This document shows, piece by piece, positions 47,308 through 56,852 of a stretch of DNA of 64,000 nt; positions within the stretch are counted from its first letter, which is position 1; each line of letters opens with the position of its first letter. The DNA is from Reticulascus tulasneorum (taxonomy: Eukaryota; Ascomycota; Sordariomycetes; Glomerellales; Reticulascaceae), in NCBI GenBank assembly GCA_001557505.1, contig LSAX01000002.1:1736001-1800000 (forward strand), written 5' to 3'. The translations under genes were made by a program, and so were the position numbers. The notes beneath the pieces were generated by a model. The model did not search any database, was not told where the DNA came from, and saw only the letters and a program-made list of their open reading frames with translations.

Positions 47308-47325
47308 CGGATGTCGAAGCCGCAC
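47308..47325 (+). promoter_or_regulatory. putative Zn2Cys6 site, CGG-N9-CCG, copy B1
   Basis: CGGATGTCGAAGCCGCAC, identical to copy A1 in the aldolase promoter 3 kb away. It lies about 377 bp from the permease ATG and 459 bp from the dehydrogenase ATG. Confidence 0.6.
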
Positions 47326-47420
47326 CTCAACGAGTCAGGTGTGGAGAGAGATTGTGCACGGAGGGGCTCTTGCTTGGGATGGTCTTATTTTACCAACGTC
47401 GAGATACTGCCAGCGGGGTT

Positions 47421-47435
47421 CGGCATCCATGTCCG
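47421..47435 (+). promoter_or_regulatory. putative Zn2Cys6 site, CGG-N9-CCG, copy B2
   Basis: CGGCATCCATGTCCG, 113 bp from copy B1 with the same half-site spacing. Confidence 0.5.
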
Positions 47436-47783
47436 GCTAGCTAACTAGTTAGCGTTCAAAAGAAGCCGACTAGCTTGTGTTCCCAACCGACGCACTCCCC
47501 ACATCAACGAGCCTTCGGAAACAATCGCCGCGCAGTAGCCTGGCCTCTGGGATCGTCTCGACAAGCTACGAATAGTATCGCCAGAGAGGATCAGCCGTCC
47601 TCGTTTGCCGGCCTCCGATGAAGAAGCCAGCTTTGTTCGAAACTTAGCAGTCTTTCACTCATGTATTAATAGCAACTTGCTACTGCTACTTGTCTCCAGT
47701 TAGTGTGAGATGAATGGTGACAAATTCAGTTTTCACAAGCTCTTTGAAGTCCCTCTTCCACACCCCCAATACTTAGGAGTACA

Positions 47784-48767
47784 ATGGCCCATGCAATCCT
47801 TGACCCAGTAGAGGCTGAAACTGGTGTAACCAGGCTGGGCAAGAAACCCAACATATACCTCCTCGAAGTCTTTCCTGAAGCCTCTGTCCGCTATTGTCGG
47901 ACACTTTTCAACACAATTCTCCCTTCTGACGCTGAAGTGGAAAACTGGCGCGAGAATGCCGACGCGATCCTAGTACGGGAGAAAACTATATCTGCAGAAG
48001 ACATACAGTCTGCGCGCAAGCTCCGCGCCATTGGTAAACAGGGCACCGGCATAGACATCATAGATAAGGCGGCATGTGATGATCGAGGCATCGCTATCTG
48101 CAACACGCCAGGGGTGAACGCGCAGTCTGTTGCGGAGCTGGTCCTCGCTCTCACAATGGGGATAGCGCGGCAGCTGCGACCCATCTCGGTCAACCAGGCA
48201 ACGGGAGCAGTAGTTCGGAAGGCCGATTGCTCCGGACTCTCGATGACGGGTAAGTCGATTGGCATCCTGGGCATGGGTGCCATCGGCACGGCTGTCGCCC
48301 GCATGTTTCAAGGCGCCTTCAACTCGCCTGTGTGGGCGTACGATCCGTTCGCGCCGGCAGATGCATGGAGTAGCATCAAGCACACTAGAGTGCAGAACTA
48401 CGAGGACCTTCTTTCCCATGTGGACGTTTTGACCCTCCATGTGCCTCTCAACTCTCAGACCAAAGGGATGATCGGAATGAAGCACCTCCGAGCCATGAAG
48501 CCAACAGCGATCCTCCTCAATGTCGCGCGGGGCGGTATCGTCGATGAGTCGGCACTGGTTAAAGTGCTCGAAGATGGTCACCTGTTTGGTGCGGGCTTGG
48601 ACTGCCATGAAGAGGAGCCCCCCACATTGGCGAGGTACGAGTCGTTGTGGAAGACTGAAAGGGTTATCAGCACACCGCACATCGGCGCCACGACGAAAGA
48701 AACGGTTGACAAGACGGCTATGGCAGCCATGGATAATGTGCTTAAGTTCTTGACCACTAATTCATAG
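47784..48767 (+). CDS. D-isomer-specific 2-hydroxyacid dehydrogenase (phosphoglycerate-dehydrogenase-like)
   Basis: Single exon, 327 residues. The Rossmann motif is GILGMGAIG (161-168). Catalytic residues are Arg249 (NVARGGIVDE), an acidic residue in DCHEEEP (273-279) and His299 (STPHIGATT). The N-terminal lid matches PGDH/hydroxypyruvate-reductase proteins (GKQGTGIDIIDKAA). Length is that of a short PGDH-like enzyme without the ACT domain, so feedback control by serine is not expected. It interconverts a D-2-hydroxyacid and a 2-oxoacid with NAD(P)H. In this setting it probably handles an intermediate made or used by the HpaI aldolase, for example a hydroxypyruvate or glyoxylate-like product; this is inference. 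No signal peptide, so cytosolic. Confidence 0.9.
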   Translation: MAHAILDPVEAETGVTRLGKKPNIYLLEVFPEASVRYCRTLFNTILPSDAEVENWRENADAILVREKTISAEDIQSARKLRAIGKQGTGIDIIDKAACDDRGIAICNTPGVNAQSVAELVLALTMGIARQLRPISVNQATGAVVRKADCSGLSMTGKSIGILGMGAIGTAVARMFQGAFNSPVWAYDPFAPADAWSSIKHTRVQNYEDLLSHVDVLTLHVPLNSQTKGMIGMKHLRAMKPTAILLNVARGGIVDESALVKVLEDGHLFGAGLDCHEEEPPTLARYESLWKTERVISTPHIGATTKETVDKTAMAAMDNVLKFLTTNS

Positions 48768-49513
48768 TACAGCTATGTTCATGTCCACAAACAGGTCGGA
48801 ACTCTTCAATGTTAGCTATGGGTGGACTAGAGCATAGAATCCTGAACAACTCATCATTTTGACCGAGACCTGTAGAAGTTCGTAACTGATTGTATCCAAC
48901 ACCGGCGTCGAGCATATAAGCATGTAAGTGTTACGAGCAACTATGCTAATTGATGCTGTTCAATCTCCGACCTGGTCGTATGCCACAATTTGCCACTTAT
49001 AGTTAGACTACTCCTCCGGAGCCGAGAGTAGTCTCAACATAGCAACGCGGTGAAAAATTGGAGCCGCGCCCTCATGAGTGACAGTGCCTCACAACATTTT
49101 GCGGGGAATGGATCCAATGCCCAGCATTCGTTCTTGCTCTGGTACCTAAGTGGTTTAACTAGTAGATCCGTCGACCCCATATTTCCCTACAAATCCTCTG
49201 CATGATGGGGACCAGGTCCACTTCCGATTCATCCCCGCATTTCGATTTTCGACTTCCTTCATCTCCTCGGTTTGCATCTCATTGGCCAAGTTCTGCGATA
49301 TCAGTTTGCTTCGTCTGTGACAGTTCCTCCGCACATACTGCACACCAAAAACTTATGTACGACAGCCCGCCTTAGTGAACGGAGGCCTAGGTGCACGTTG
49401 GGGGGAGGCAATATGGACCCCGAACCAGACCCCCGGCCTGCGAAGCGACTGAAGCACTCAGCACACGTGAATGAACCTGCTCGCACTTCTACGGCGTAAG
49501 TCTAATCGGCATA
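48768..49513. other. intergenic region, promoter of the cluster regulator
   Basis: 750 bp between the dehydrogenase and the Zn2Cys6 gene. Besides the inverted repeat at 49005-49034 no element stands out. A short frame from 49413 does not splice in phase to the regulator. Confidence 0.5.
49005..49034. promoter_or_regulatory. inverted repeat, 9-bp arms
   Basis: AGACTACTC and GAGTAGTCT are perfect reverse complements separated by 12 bp. The spacer itself contains the palindrome CTCCGGAG. It could be an operator, or a 3' hairpin of the dehydrogenase transcript. Confidence 0.4.
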
Positions 49514-52034
49514 ATGATGGCTAAATCTTCTTCTGCTGCAGTAGCTAAGACTCAGTCAAGATGCATGGCCTGCCGGGATCGAAAGATCAAATGCTCCGGG
49601 ATCCGGCCGTGCACATATTGTAACAAGATGCGTCGATCGTGCTCGTTCCCCGAGAATATCAAGAAGAAGCTCTACTCTATCGATTATATTCAAGAGCTAG
49701 AGGAACAGGCAGCTTCCTTACGCAATCTTAGGGGGCTCTCACAATCACATCCGACCCTGTCCGTCAGCGCATCGCCTCCTGTCGTCTTGGATAGTACAAG
49801 CTATGATACCCCATCCACCCCGCAAGACTCAGGCAAGGCCTCCGGTATGTCGTCCTTGGTTGTTTTTAAAGACGGCTCGGCTTCTTCCAGCCAAGCCGCC
49901 CCCGCCATTTTTTCAACCCCTCGAGATAAGGAGCATGACGGTGATGATTCTAGTAAGTTTTGCGTAGCCTTTCCTACCCTATTACCGTCATCTGACTGTG
50001 GCAGCCATTGTGCCTGAATCGGTCACATCCTCAAGCCTACACTTTAGGTGCCAGGTAAAATCACTTCAAACGAAGTCTCCATCCAACACTCAGCTTTCTG
50101 CTCTTTCACCAGATGATATAGCTGTTGCCCCCGACGATGTTTACAACATGGTACATTCCGCACACCGTTCGATTCCACAAGATCTTGTGTGGCCATCATT
50201 GACGGAAGCGCACGGTCTATTGGACACATTACTGCACTCGCTGAGCAAATTGCACCATTTGTTTGAACCCCGGACCTTTTCTGATCGTCTCTCCATGGCG
50301 TATGAAGGGGATTCTCTCCGCATCGACACAGATGATGTATGGTATGTCGAAATGCTGATGGTATTTGCTCTGGGCGAGCTGCTCCAAGGAAAGTTGAAGA
50401 GTAATACGCTTCTGCCCGGGAAAACCTATTATCTTGAAGCCCAAAAACACATTCCAGATTTTGCTACGCTTCGAAGTCAAGGAGTTTTGGCAGTCGAAAT
50501 AATGGGCTTAATGGCATTTTACTTGAAATGCGCCGACAGGAGAGACGATGCTTATCTCTACGTGAGTATACTTAAACATCTTCTTCGAACGTTTGACGCT
50601 CATACTCTTCCACAGGCCGGAATGGCTCTTCGACTTGCCATCTCAAACGGTATGGCTCGGGAACGAACCGCTAGTAACATAATCAGATCTGAGAAGGCTC
50701 ATCGAAAACGGCTGTGGTGGACAATATACATGCAGGAACGGTATGCAGATATAGTCTAGCATACCCAGGCATTCATTCAGGCTGACGGCAACTAGGAGAC
50801 TTGCGGCGGCCACAGGGCACCCTCTGTCCATAGATGACGACGCCATTAGTATAAGCCTCCCAGGCGAGTCGCCAGGTTTCATAGCCACCGCGGCCTTGCT
50901 CATCAACATCAATTTGGCAAGAATTACGGGACAGACAATGGATGGTGAGTGCTCTGCTAGCTTACAGGTTGACTTGCCCCTCACGCCAAAGTAGCTATCT
51001 ATAGTCCAAAGAATCGGTCCGTTACTTGCTACGTCCGCCATGTAAAAACCATCTTAGCAGACCTTTTGGTCGTTGCAAATTCAATCCCCCCGGAGTACGC
51101 CTTGGACTTTTCCAAACAACTCAGTCTTTCAAGGACGTCGGCGACTTTGAATCTGATGCTCTATCAAGTACGCTTATGGTCCCTCAGCTTGTGGAGGTGA
51201 AAGCCTGAGGACCTAACTTTCTGATAGTGTATCATACTTGCGACTCGACCGACATTGTTACACTTGGCTAAGCTGAGATTTGCTCCCGAGTCTGCAAAGC
51301 CAGCTAACCTCGATCCATCTCTGCTTGAGAGATTGTCAGACACTTGCATCGAAGCTGCGAGTCGAAGTCTTGAGGTCTTGAAAGCTATGACGGATCAAAA
51401 CGTTATAGGTTCTAGGCATTCATCCCCAGTCGCCAATACAATGAACTGACATGGAGCAGCAAAATTCGGGTTCTTCGATCTCGACGCTACCTTCTCCTCC
51501 GCTTTCGTGTTCGTCCTAGTTGAGAGCATCTACCCGAACGCAAGTAAAGGTTGTGGAGTCTCAGGCATCCGAAAGGCGTTCGGTATCTTGCAGTATCTTG
51601 CCACTCATGGAAACAGGGCAGCGGTGAAACGGCGAACAGATATTGAGCAGATGTGCGAACATCTAGGCGTTGCATTTGAAGACTTGCCGGCTGAAAATAG
51701 GACCACGACTGGAGAAGTGCTTCTTCACATTCCTACACCACCTGTAAATGGTGAAAGTCACGAAGATGTCTCGACAATTGGCATAAACTACGATATTGCC
51801 ATTGAGAGCAGACCTCCTGCGCAGCATGAATCGCCCCAATTTGACTGGGTCAAAGCTGCAGCCGGCTTCTTTGACCAGCGCCCCTCCGATCAACCCGATC
51901 AGCAATACCCAATGGCTAACTTCTCATTTGGAGAGGGTGTCCACGATCCTACTGGCTTCTACTTTGATGGGTTCGCGTTGACTGGTGTCGTTGAGACGGA
52001 CTGGGAGGAGCTGAGTAGACAACTAGAATCTTAG
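49514..52034 (+). CDS. Zn2Cys6 transcription factor with fungal-specific regulatory domain
   Basis: Six exons, 49514-49952, 50005-50740, 50796-50944, 50995-51167, 51228-51408 and 51460-52034, keep frame and give 750 residues. The zinc cluster is CMACRDRKIKCSGIRPCTYC with NKMRRSC (C-x2-C-x6-C-x5-C-x2-C-x6-C), followed by a short coiled coil (YIQELEEQAASLRNL) for dimerisation. The middle homology domain has RLWWTIYMQERRLAAATGHP and ISLPGESP, joined across an intron. It sits directly beside the dehydrogenase, permease and aldolase genes. The CGG-N9-CCG pairs in their promoters are what a dimer of this class would bind, so it is proposed as the pathway regulator. An acidic, aromatic-containing C-terminus may activate. 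The inducer is unknown. Confidence 0.88.
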
Positions 52035-52423
52035 ATAGTTGCTAAGAATATAATCCAATTCTTATCAAACATTATTTGCCAACATTTACTGCAACTGAGA
52101 AGTATGATAAAGATTATCATATCCGATGTGCGCAACTTGGGATCTTCTCGAGACTTGGCAATGAAAAGAATTATAGATGCCTATCCATTTACTTGCGTTG
52201 TAGCACACCGCCTTTGGCAGAAAACAGCCCAGTTCCAAATGACTTGCCATGAAGGAGAAAAAAATTGCGACCCCACCATCCAAAATCTCCTGCTTCAACA
52301 GCAGAAGAGAAATTGTATTTGCTCATTGCATCTTCGAAGTCCTGCCCGAAAGAAGGGTCACAGATTCCCTCTCTTAGTTTGGCCCCAAAAAACTCGCGCT
52401 CAACATTCGATCCTCAAGCAATC
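52035..52423. promoter_or_regulatory. ESF1 promoter and spacer
   Basis: 390 bp. The ESF1 frame is open back to 52265, but the first part is not conserved-looking, so it is treated as leader. Confidence 0.4.
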
Positions 52424-54508
52424 ATGGGGGACAAAAGCAAGCCCTCAGACGGCAGGTTCTCGAACTTTGAGACCGACCCCCGCTTCCGCCTGCCGTCGAA
52501 GCGGAAAACCAAGACCACGATTGACAATCGGTTCTCGCGCATGCTTGACGATTCCGAATTCACTCAGACATCAAAGGTCGACCGATATGGAAGGAAAGTG
52601 AAGTCAGACTCCAAAAAGAAGTCACTACAAAGGTTGTATGAGCCGGAGAAAGAAGACGGCCTTGAAGTGGAAGATGACGACGTAGTCGAACGAGAGCTGG
52701 CGAAATATGATCCTGCTCGAGGTGGAGGCTTTTCTTCCTCAGATTCTGATTCTGAATCGGAAGATCATGAGGAGGAGGGAGACTTGGAAGATGGTGCCAC
52801 GGATGTCCATGCGACCTCCTCGTTGCAGCGAATACGCGATGAACAGGCAGACGTCGAGACAGGCGAAGTCACCAATCGGATCGCCATTGTTAACTTCGAT
52901 TGGGACAGAATCAGAGCTGCAGATCTAATGGCACTCTTTAACAGCTTTGTACCCTCCGCCAGCGGCCGGATAGAAAGCGTATCGATATACCCCAGTCAAT
53001 ATGGCAAGGAGAGAATACAAAGGGAAGAGGTTGAAGGCCCGCCGAAAGAGATCTTCAGGAATGCTGGACAATCAAAAGAAAGCGATTCACAGCATGATAG
53101 CGAGGACTCATCCGATGAGGATGAGGAAGAGGATATCAAGAACGAGTTGATCACGGAGGGGAATGACCAAGATTTTGACAGTACTGCCGTGCGATCCTAT
53201 CAATTGGATCGCCTCCGTTGGTATTACGCTGTTGTGGTATGCTCGGACAAAGCAACCGCACAGAGGGTCTACGAAGCTACCGATGGCACGGAATACCAGT
53301 CATCTTCCAACTTCTTGGACCTCAGATTTATTCCCGACGATACCACTTTCGATGATGACGAACCACGTGATGTATGCGAAAAGGTTCCAGTCGGTTACAA
53401 GCCAATTGAATTTGTCACCGACGCTTTACAGCACTCAAAAGTCAAGCTTTCCTGGGACTTGCACCCTGAGGAAATGTCGAGAAACGAGTCAATCAAGCGA
53501 GCGTTCAGTGGCAGTCGGGCGGAGATTGAAGAAAACGACCTTCGCGCGTACCTTGCAAGTGACACTGAAGACGATGACGATGCTGCAATGGAGCCAGCTG
53601 CAGAGACCGATGAGCCGAAGCTTTCCAAAAAGGAGCTGGCTCGACGAAAAATGAGGGAAGCCTTAGGACTAAGCGATGACCCGAAACCAGATAAGCCAAA
53701 GGCTGGGTTAGTTGGCGACATGCAGATCACGTTTACCCCTGCGCTGACAGAGACCGACTCGAAATCCGGTCCCAAAAAGAGCGGAGACCAAGGAGAAACT
53801 ACAATCGAGAAGTACATGCGTAAAGAACGAGAACGCAAAGACAAAAAACGGGAGAAGGCGAGAGCTAAGCGTGAAGGCGTCGAGTCAGATGGCGCCACCA
53901 ACTCAGGAGAGGAGAAAGACGAAGGCAATGAAGACCTAGGATTCAACGATCCATTCTTTACTACAGACGAGCCCGCAAAATCGGCGAAGCCATCGGCACG
54001 GAAAGAAGATCGACTCAAGAAACGCGCAGCACGAGAAGCTAAGGAAGCTGAGCAGGCAGAACAAAAAGCGCAGCTGCAGCTTCTGATGACACCTAATGAT
54101 CAAGACCAAGTTGAGCACCTGGAGCATTTTGACATGAACGAAATCGTTTATGCAGAGAAACAGAAAGCTAAAAAGCATAAGAAGAAGGGGAAACGAGCTG
54201 GCAAAGAACGAACAGGGCTGCAGGAGGACTTCAAGATGGATGTAGGCGATGACCGGTTCAAAGCTGTCTTTGACAGTCATGAGTTCGCGATCGACCCGTC
54301 GAATCCGAAATTCAAAGCTACCGAGGGAATGAAGAAATTGTTGGAAGAGGGAAGGAAGAAAAGAAAAGCTGGGGGAGACGTGCCTCTTGACGATTCTCCA
54401 GGCAAGTCTCCTGCGCAAAGGTCGAAGAAGGTTAAGGGCGGAGAAGCCCTCGCTGGTCTTGTAGAGGTAGTTAAGCAGAAAGCTAAGAGGAAGACCGGTG
54501 TGGAATAG
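52424..54508 (+). CDS. ESF1: ESF1, 18S rRNA processing factor
   Basis: Single exon, 694 residues from MGDKSKPSDGRFSNFETDPR. The start was chosen for the conserved N-terminal DPRFRLPSKRK and DNRFSRML blocks. Order of parts: basic N-terminus; acidic tract (SSSDSDSESEDHEEEGD); RRM-like core beginning RIAIVNFDWDRIRAADLMALFNSF; a second acidic tract; KYMRKERERKDKKREKAR-type basic coiled coil; and the C-terminal NUC153 block DDRFKAVFDSHEFAIDPSNP. ESF1 is a nucleolar component of the small-subunit processome needed for early pre-rRNA cleavage. This is a core gene, unlike most of its neighbours. Identification is strong. Confidence 0.93.
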   Translation: MGDKSKPSDGRFSNFETDPRFRLPSKRKTKTTIDNRFSRMLDDSEFTQTSKVDRYGRKVKSDSKKKSLQRLYEPEKEDGLEVEDDDVVERELAKYDPARGGGFSSSDSDSESEDHEEEGDLEDGATDVHATSSLQRIRDEQADVETGEVTNRIAIVNFDWDRIRAADLMALFNSFVPSASGRIESVSIYPSQYGKERIQREEVEGPPKEIFRNAGQSKESDSQHDSEDSSDEDEEEDIKNELITEGNDQDFDSTAVRSYQLDRLRWYYAVVVCSDKATAQRVYEATDGTEYQSSSNFLDLRFIPDDTTFDDDEPRDVCEKVPVGYKPIEFVTDALQHSKVKLSWDLHPEEMSRNESIKRAFSGSRAEIEENDLRAYLASDTEDDDDAAMEPAAETDEPKLSKKELARRKMREALGLSDDPKPDKPKAGLVGDMQITFTPALTETDSKSGPKKSGDQGETTIEKYMRKERERKDKKREKARAKREGVESDGATNSGEEKDEGNEDLGFNDPFFTTDEPAKSAKPSARKEDRLKKRAAREAKEAEQAEQKAQLQLLMTPNDQDQVEHLEHFDMNEIVYAEKQKAKKHKKKGKRAGKERTGLQEDFKMDVGDDRFKAVFDSHEFAIDPSNPKFKATEGMKKLLEEGRKKRKAGGDVPLDDSPGKSPAQRSKKVKGGEALAGLVEVVKQKAKRKTGVE

Positions 54509-54695
54509 GTGTCATGCCCCTTAATATATACATGTGACCCTGTGGCAGCACCTACTATATCTCCTGCAACCCACAATCGCTAGTACCTTATGCTAATGAG
54601 CAGTCTTACGACCCGAGACTTCTGACCTCCATGTACTTGAACCTTGACTTTAAAGATTCATATTACTTCCATTGAACGGCTCGACTGTTCAAGGC

Positions 54696-56852
54696 TCATA
54701 TTATCAAAATCTCTCGCAACTCGCTATCCGGCTGTTTCAACAGTTCCCCATACATGATACCGTGAACATAGCAATCCCCAATATATCTATATGTTTGTTG
54801 GGTATCATCATCACCCTCAACCAGTCTTAGGACATAGGGAACTGTTGCTCCAGCACAAATTGAGATAACATCGCCCGGCATCGTGAGGGCTGGCCCCAAG
54901 CCTAGGTATCCATTCTTTGAAACTACCATGATACGCTCGCTCGTCGTTGTTTCCACCTGTAATGCAAATGTACTGACAGTGTCTCTTCTCCCACTAGAAT
55001 CATGCTTAGGTGGCGACTCGCAGAATATATCCAGGAAGGACTGGAGAGTTCCGATGAGGTCCGTGATCTCAGTGCAAGTGTCGAGGGCATTGGGCCCGGT
55101 GTATGTGTCATCCATGAGTAATGTTAGTATGAAGGCTTCCACGACGTTTTCATATCGCTCTGAGCACTTCACATTATGTACATCCGTGAAAGCGCGCCAA
55201 TCCAAGATTCTTTGCTTCAAGACCTTCTTGTCAAACTTAGGCACTGGTGAGTTTTCCGTCACAGCGTCGATAACATCCACAATGCATGCATCTGTTGCTA
55301 TGATGTCTTCACCATCGCCATGTAGTCGGAAACGAGGCTCCAGGCTTCCTGAAGCGCTATAAGGAGCGTTTCGAATGCTCGAGATGATGCGCAGTGTAAG
55401 CTTCTGCCCACGCCAATCTGGAACCCAGGAGGGCATTTTGACATCCGGGCCCCGCCGCTGTAATCCTGCAGAATCAAAAAGACGCTTGGCCTGCCCCCGT
55501 CGCACCTGATGTGCTGCAAATTTGGTGTACAGCTCTTCCACACCAAGAGAGTAGTCTGGCGCAACACCGCGATCGTCTGGTTCCATCAGTGACAAGATAC
55601 CATATATCTTATCTCGCGGATCAGCGACCTCAAAATCACGAAGGTTCTCGATGAGTCCAAGACAAGTGCCTCTCTCGTCGGGGTAAAATTGAAAAGAGTT
55701 CCTCATGGTGATCATCTTGAGCAGATTGAGATTCCCCATGATACGACTCATGTTTCCAGTTGTTGCGGTCTCCATGAAGCCTTGTTTCATCAGAAACCGT
55801 TGAACTCTGTACAAGCAATCGAGAGTAAAGGCGTAGTGACCGAACATCATAATTGGTGTGTTTTTGGCCAGAGCCATCTCCTGAACAACCCAAGTCCGAC
55901 GAAACCATGGCATTGAGAACAGGTAGCCGAAGACAACCCAGGCACTGTGGTCAAGCTCGGGGACATGAAAACTCTCGGCGAAGGTCTCTGGGTCGATCAT
56001 GCTGGGGATGAATTGGATCACCGACTCCACGGAATACATGAGAAACAGACCCTGGATCCAAGAGTCTGGAACCTGGCCAAGATTGATGAAGACGGTGCTG
56101 GCTTGTCGAAATATCTCATCCATTATCATAACTTGGACCTGCTTCTCATCGATGTCGGATTGGTTGATGCACATGCCGTCAGCCCAGAGGTATTCAGCCT
56201 TCCCTTGCCATTCCGAGCCTCCACCTAAGCGGCGATATCGGCGCAGTGCATCTTCCAGGGACTTGGTTACCGTGAGTTTCGTCCCGTTGCAGATGACCGT
56301 AGAAGTTTCGGGTTGGTAACCCCAGCAATAGGACAGAGCGTCATAGGTTGGGCGGGTTTCATCATCGATCAGAACCTCAATCATCTCACAATTTACAGGG
56401 TCCGCCATGTAAATCGCAGGTTTGACTGACAGCAGCCGAATAAAGCGGCTGCCCTTAAGTCGCTCATACCGGAAATCTTCCAGGGATTCGTCAATCTGGT
56501 ATGGTTCAGCTCTCCCCGGGTCGAATCGCCCACCATCAGGGATGGGCCAGGGATTTGACAGAGTATAACGCAGCTCACCGAAGACGTTGACTGGCTTCGC
56601 TAACGGCGGCCGCGACGGATCGCACTGCAAGTTGCATGCTTCGTGAACATCGCAGGTCAGCTTCTCAAGGAGAGATAAATCATCAAATGGTCGCAGTCTC
56701 TGGTATTGAGGCACATTCGCGTCGTCGTAGATGGGTAGTACCGGAGGACTCAAGGACCTATATGATCCTGCTCCGTGACTCGATGAAGCTGGCGACCCGG
56801 AGGCTGGCGATATCGAAGACTCCTCAACATCACCCTCTTCCGATTGAACCAT
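54696..56852 (-). CDS. HET-domain protein (second copy)
   Basis: Single exon, 718 residues. A Ser/Pro-rich N-terminus (1-50) precedes a region of about 110 residues. The HET domain has YDALSYCWG (170-178), LWADGMCINQSDIDEKQVQV (222-241), INLGQVPD and WFRRTWVVQEMALAK. The C-terminal half has DKIYGILSLME, PSWVPDWRG and GDVISICAGATVPYVLRL. It shares domain order with the HET protein at 29104-31176, but the sequences are clearly divergent and the exon structures differ (one exon versus two), so this is not a recent duplication. Predicted role: allorecognition or programmed cell death; cytosolic. Confidence 0.88.
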   Translation of the reverse strand: MVQSEEGDVEESSISPASGSPASSSHGAGSYRSLSPPVLPIYDDANVPQYQRLRPFDDLSLLEKLTCDVHEACNLQCDPSRPPLAKPVNVFGELRYTLSNPWPIPDGGRFDPGRAEPYQIDESLEDFRYERLKGSRFIRLLSVKPAIYMADPVNCEMIEVLIDDETRPTYDALSYCWGYQPETSTVICNGTKLTVTKSLEDALRRYRRLGGGSEWQGKAEYLWADGMCINQSDIDEKQVQVMIMDEIFRQASTVFINLGQVPDSWIQGLFLMYSVESVIQFIPSMIDPETFAESFHVPELDHSAWVVFGYLFSMPWFRRTWVVQEMALAKNTPIMMFGHYAFTLDCLYRVQRFLMKQGFMETATTGNMSRIMGNLNLLKMITMRNSFQFYPDERGTCLGLIENLRDFEVADPRDKIYGILSLMEPDDRGVAPDYSLGVEELYTKFAAHQVRRGQAKRLFDSAGLQRRGPDVKMPSWVPDWRGQKLTLRIISSIRNAPYSASGSLEPRFRLHGDGEDIIATDACIVDVIDAVTENSPVPKFDKKVLKQRILDWRAFTDVHNVKCSERYENVVEAFILTLLMDDTYTGPNALDTCTEITDLIGTLQSFLDIFCESPPKHDSSGRRDTVSTFALQVETTTSERIMVVSKNGYLGLGPALTMPGDVISICAGATVPYVLRLVEGDDDTQQTYRYIGDCYVHGIMYGELLKQPDSELREILII

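Larger units (their letters stand above)
46932..47783. promoter_or_regulatory. divergent promoter of the permease and dehydrogenase
   Basis: 850 bp shared upstream region. It contains two CGG-N9-CCG palindromes (47308-47322 and 47421-47435) and, on the permease side, a TATATAT tract near 47080-47090. Confidence 0.6.

Noticed and set aside
49413..49499. Extra first exon of the Zn2Cys6 regulator
   Set aside because: The donor at its end leaves the wrong phase for the acceptor before the zinc cluster; the Met at 49514 gives an intact start.
53395..54018. Minus-strand Ser-rich frame of 207 codons
   Set aside because: It is the antisense of the ESF1 acidic/basic coding region, whose codon bias keeps the opposite strand open.
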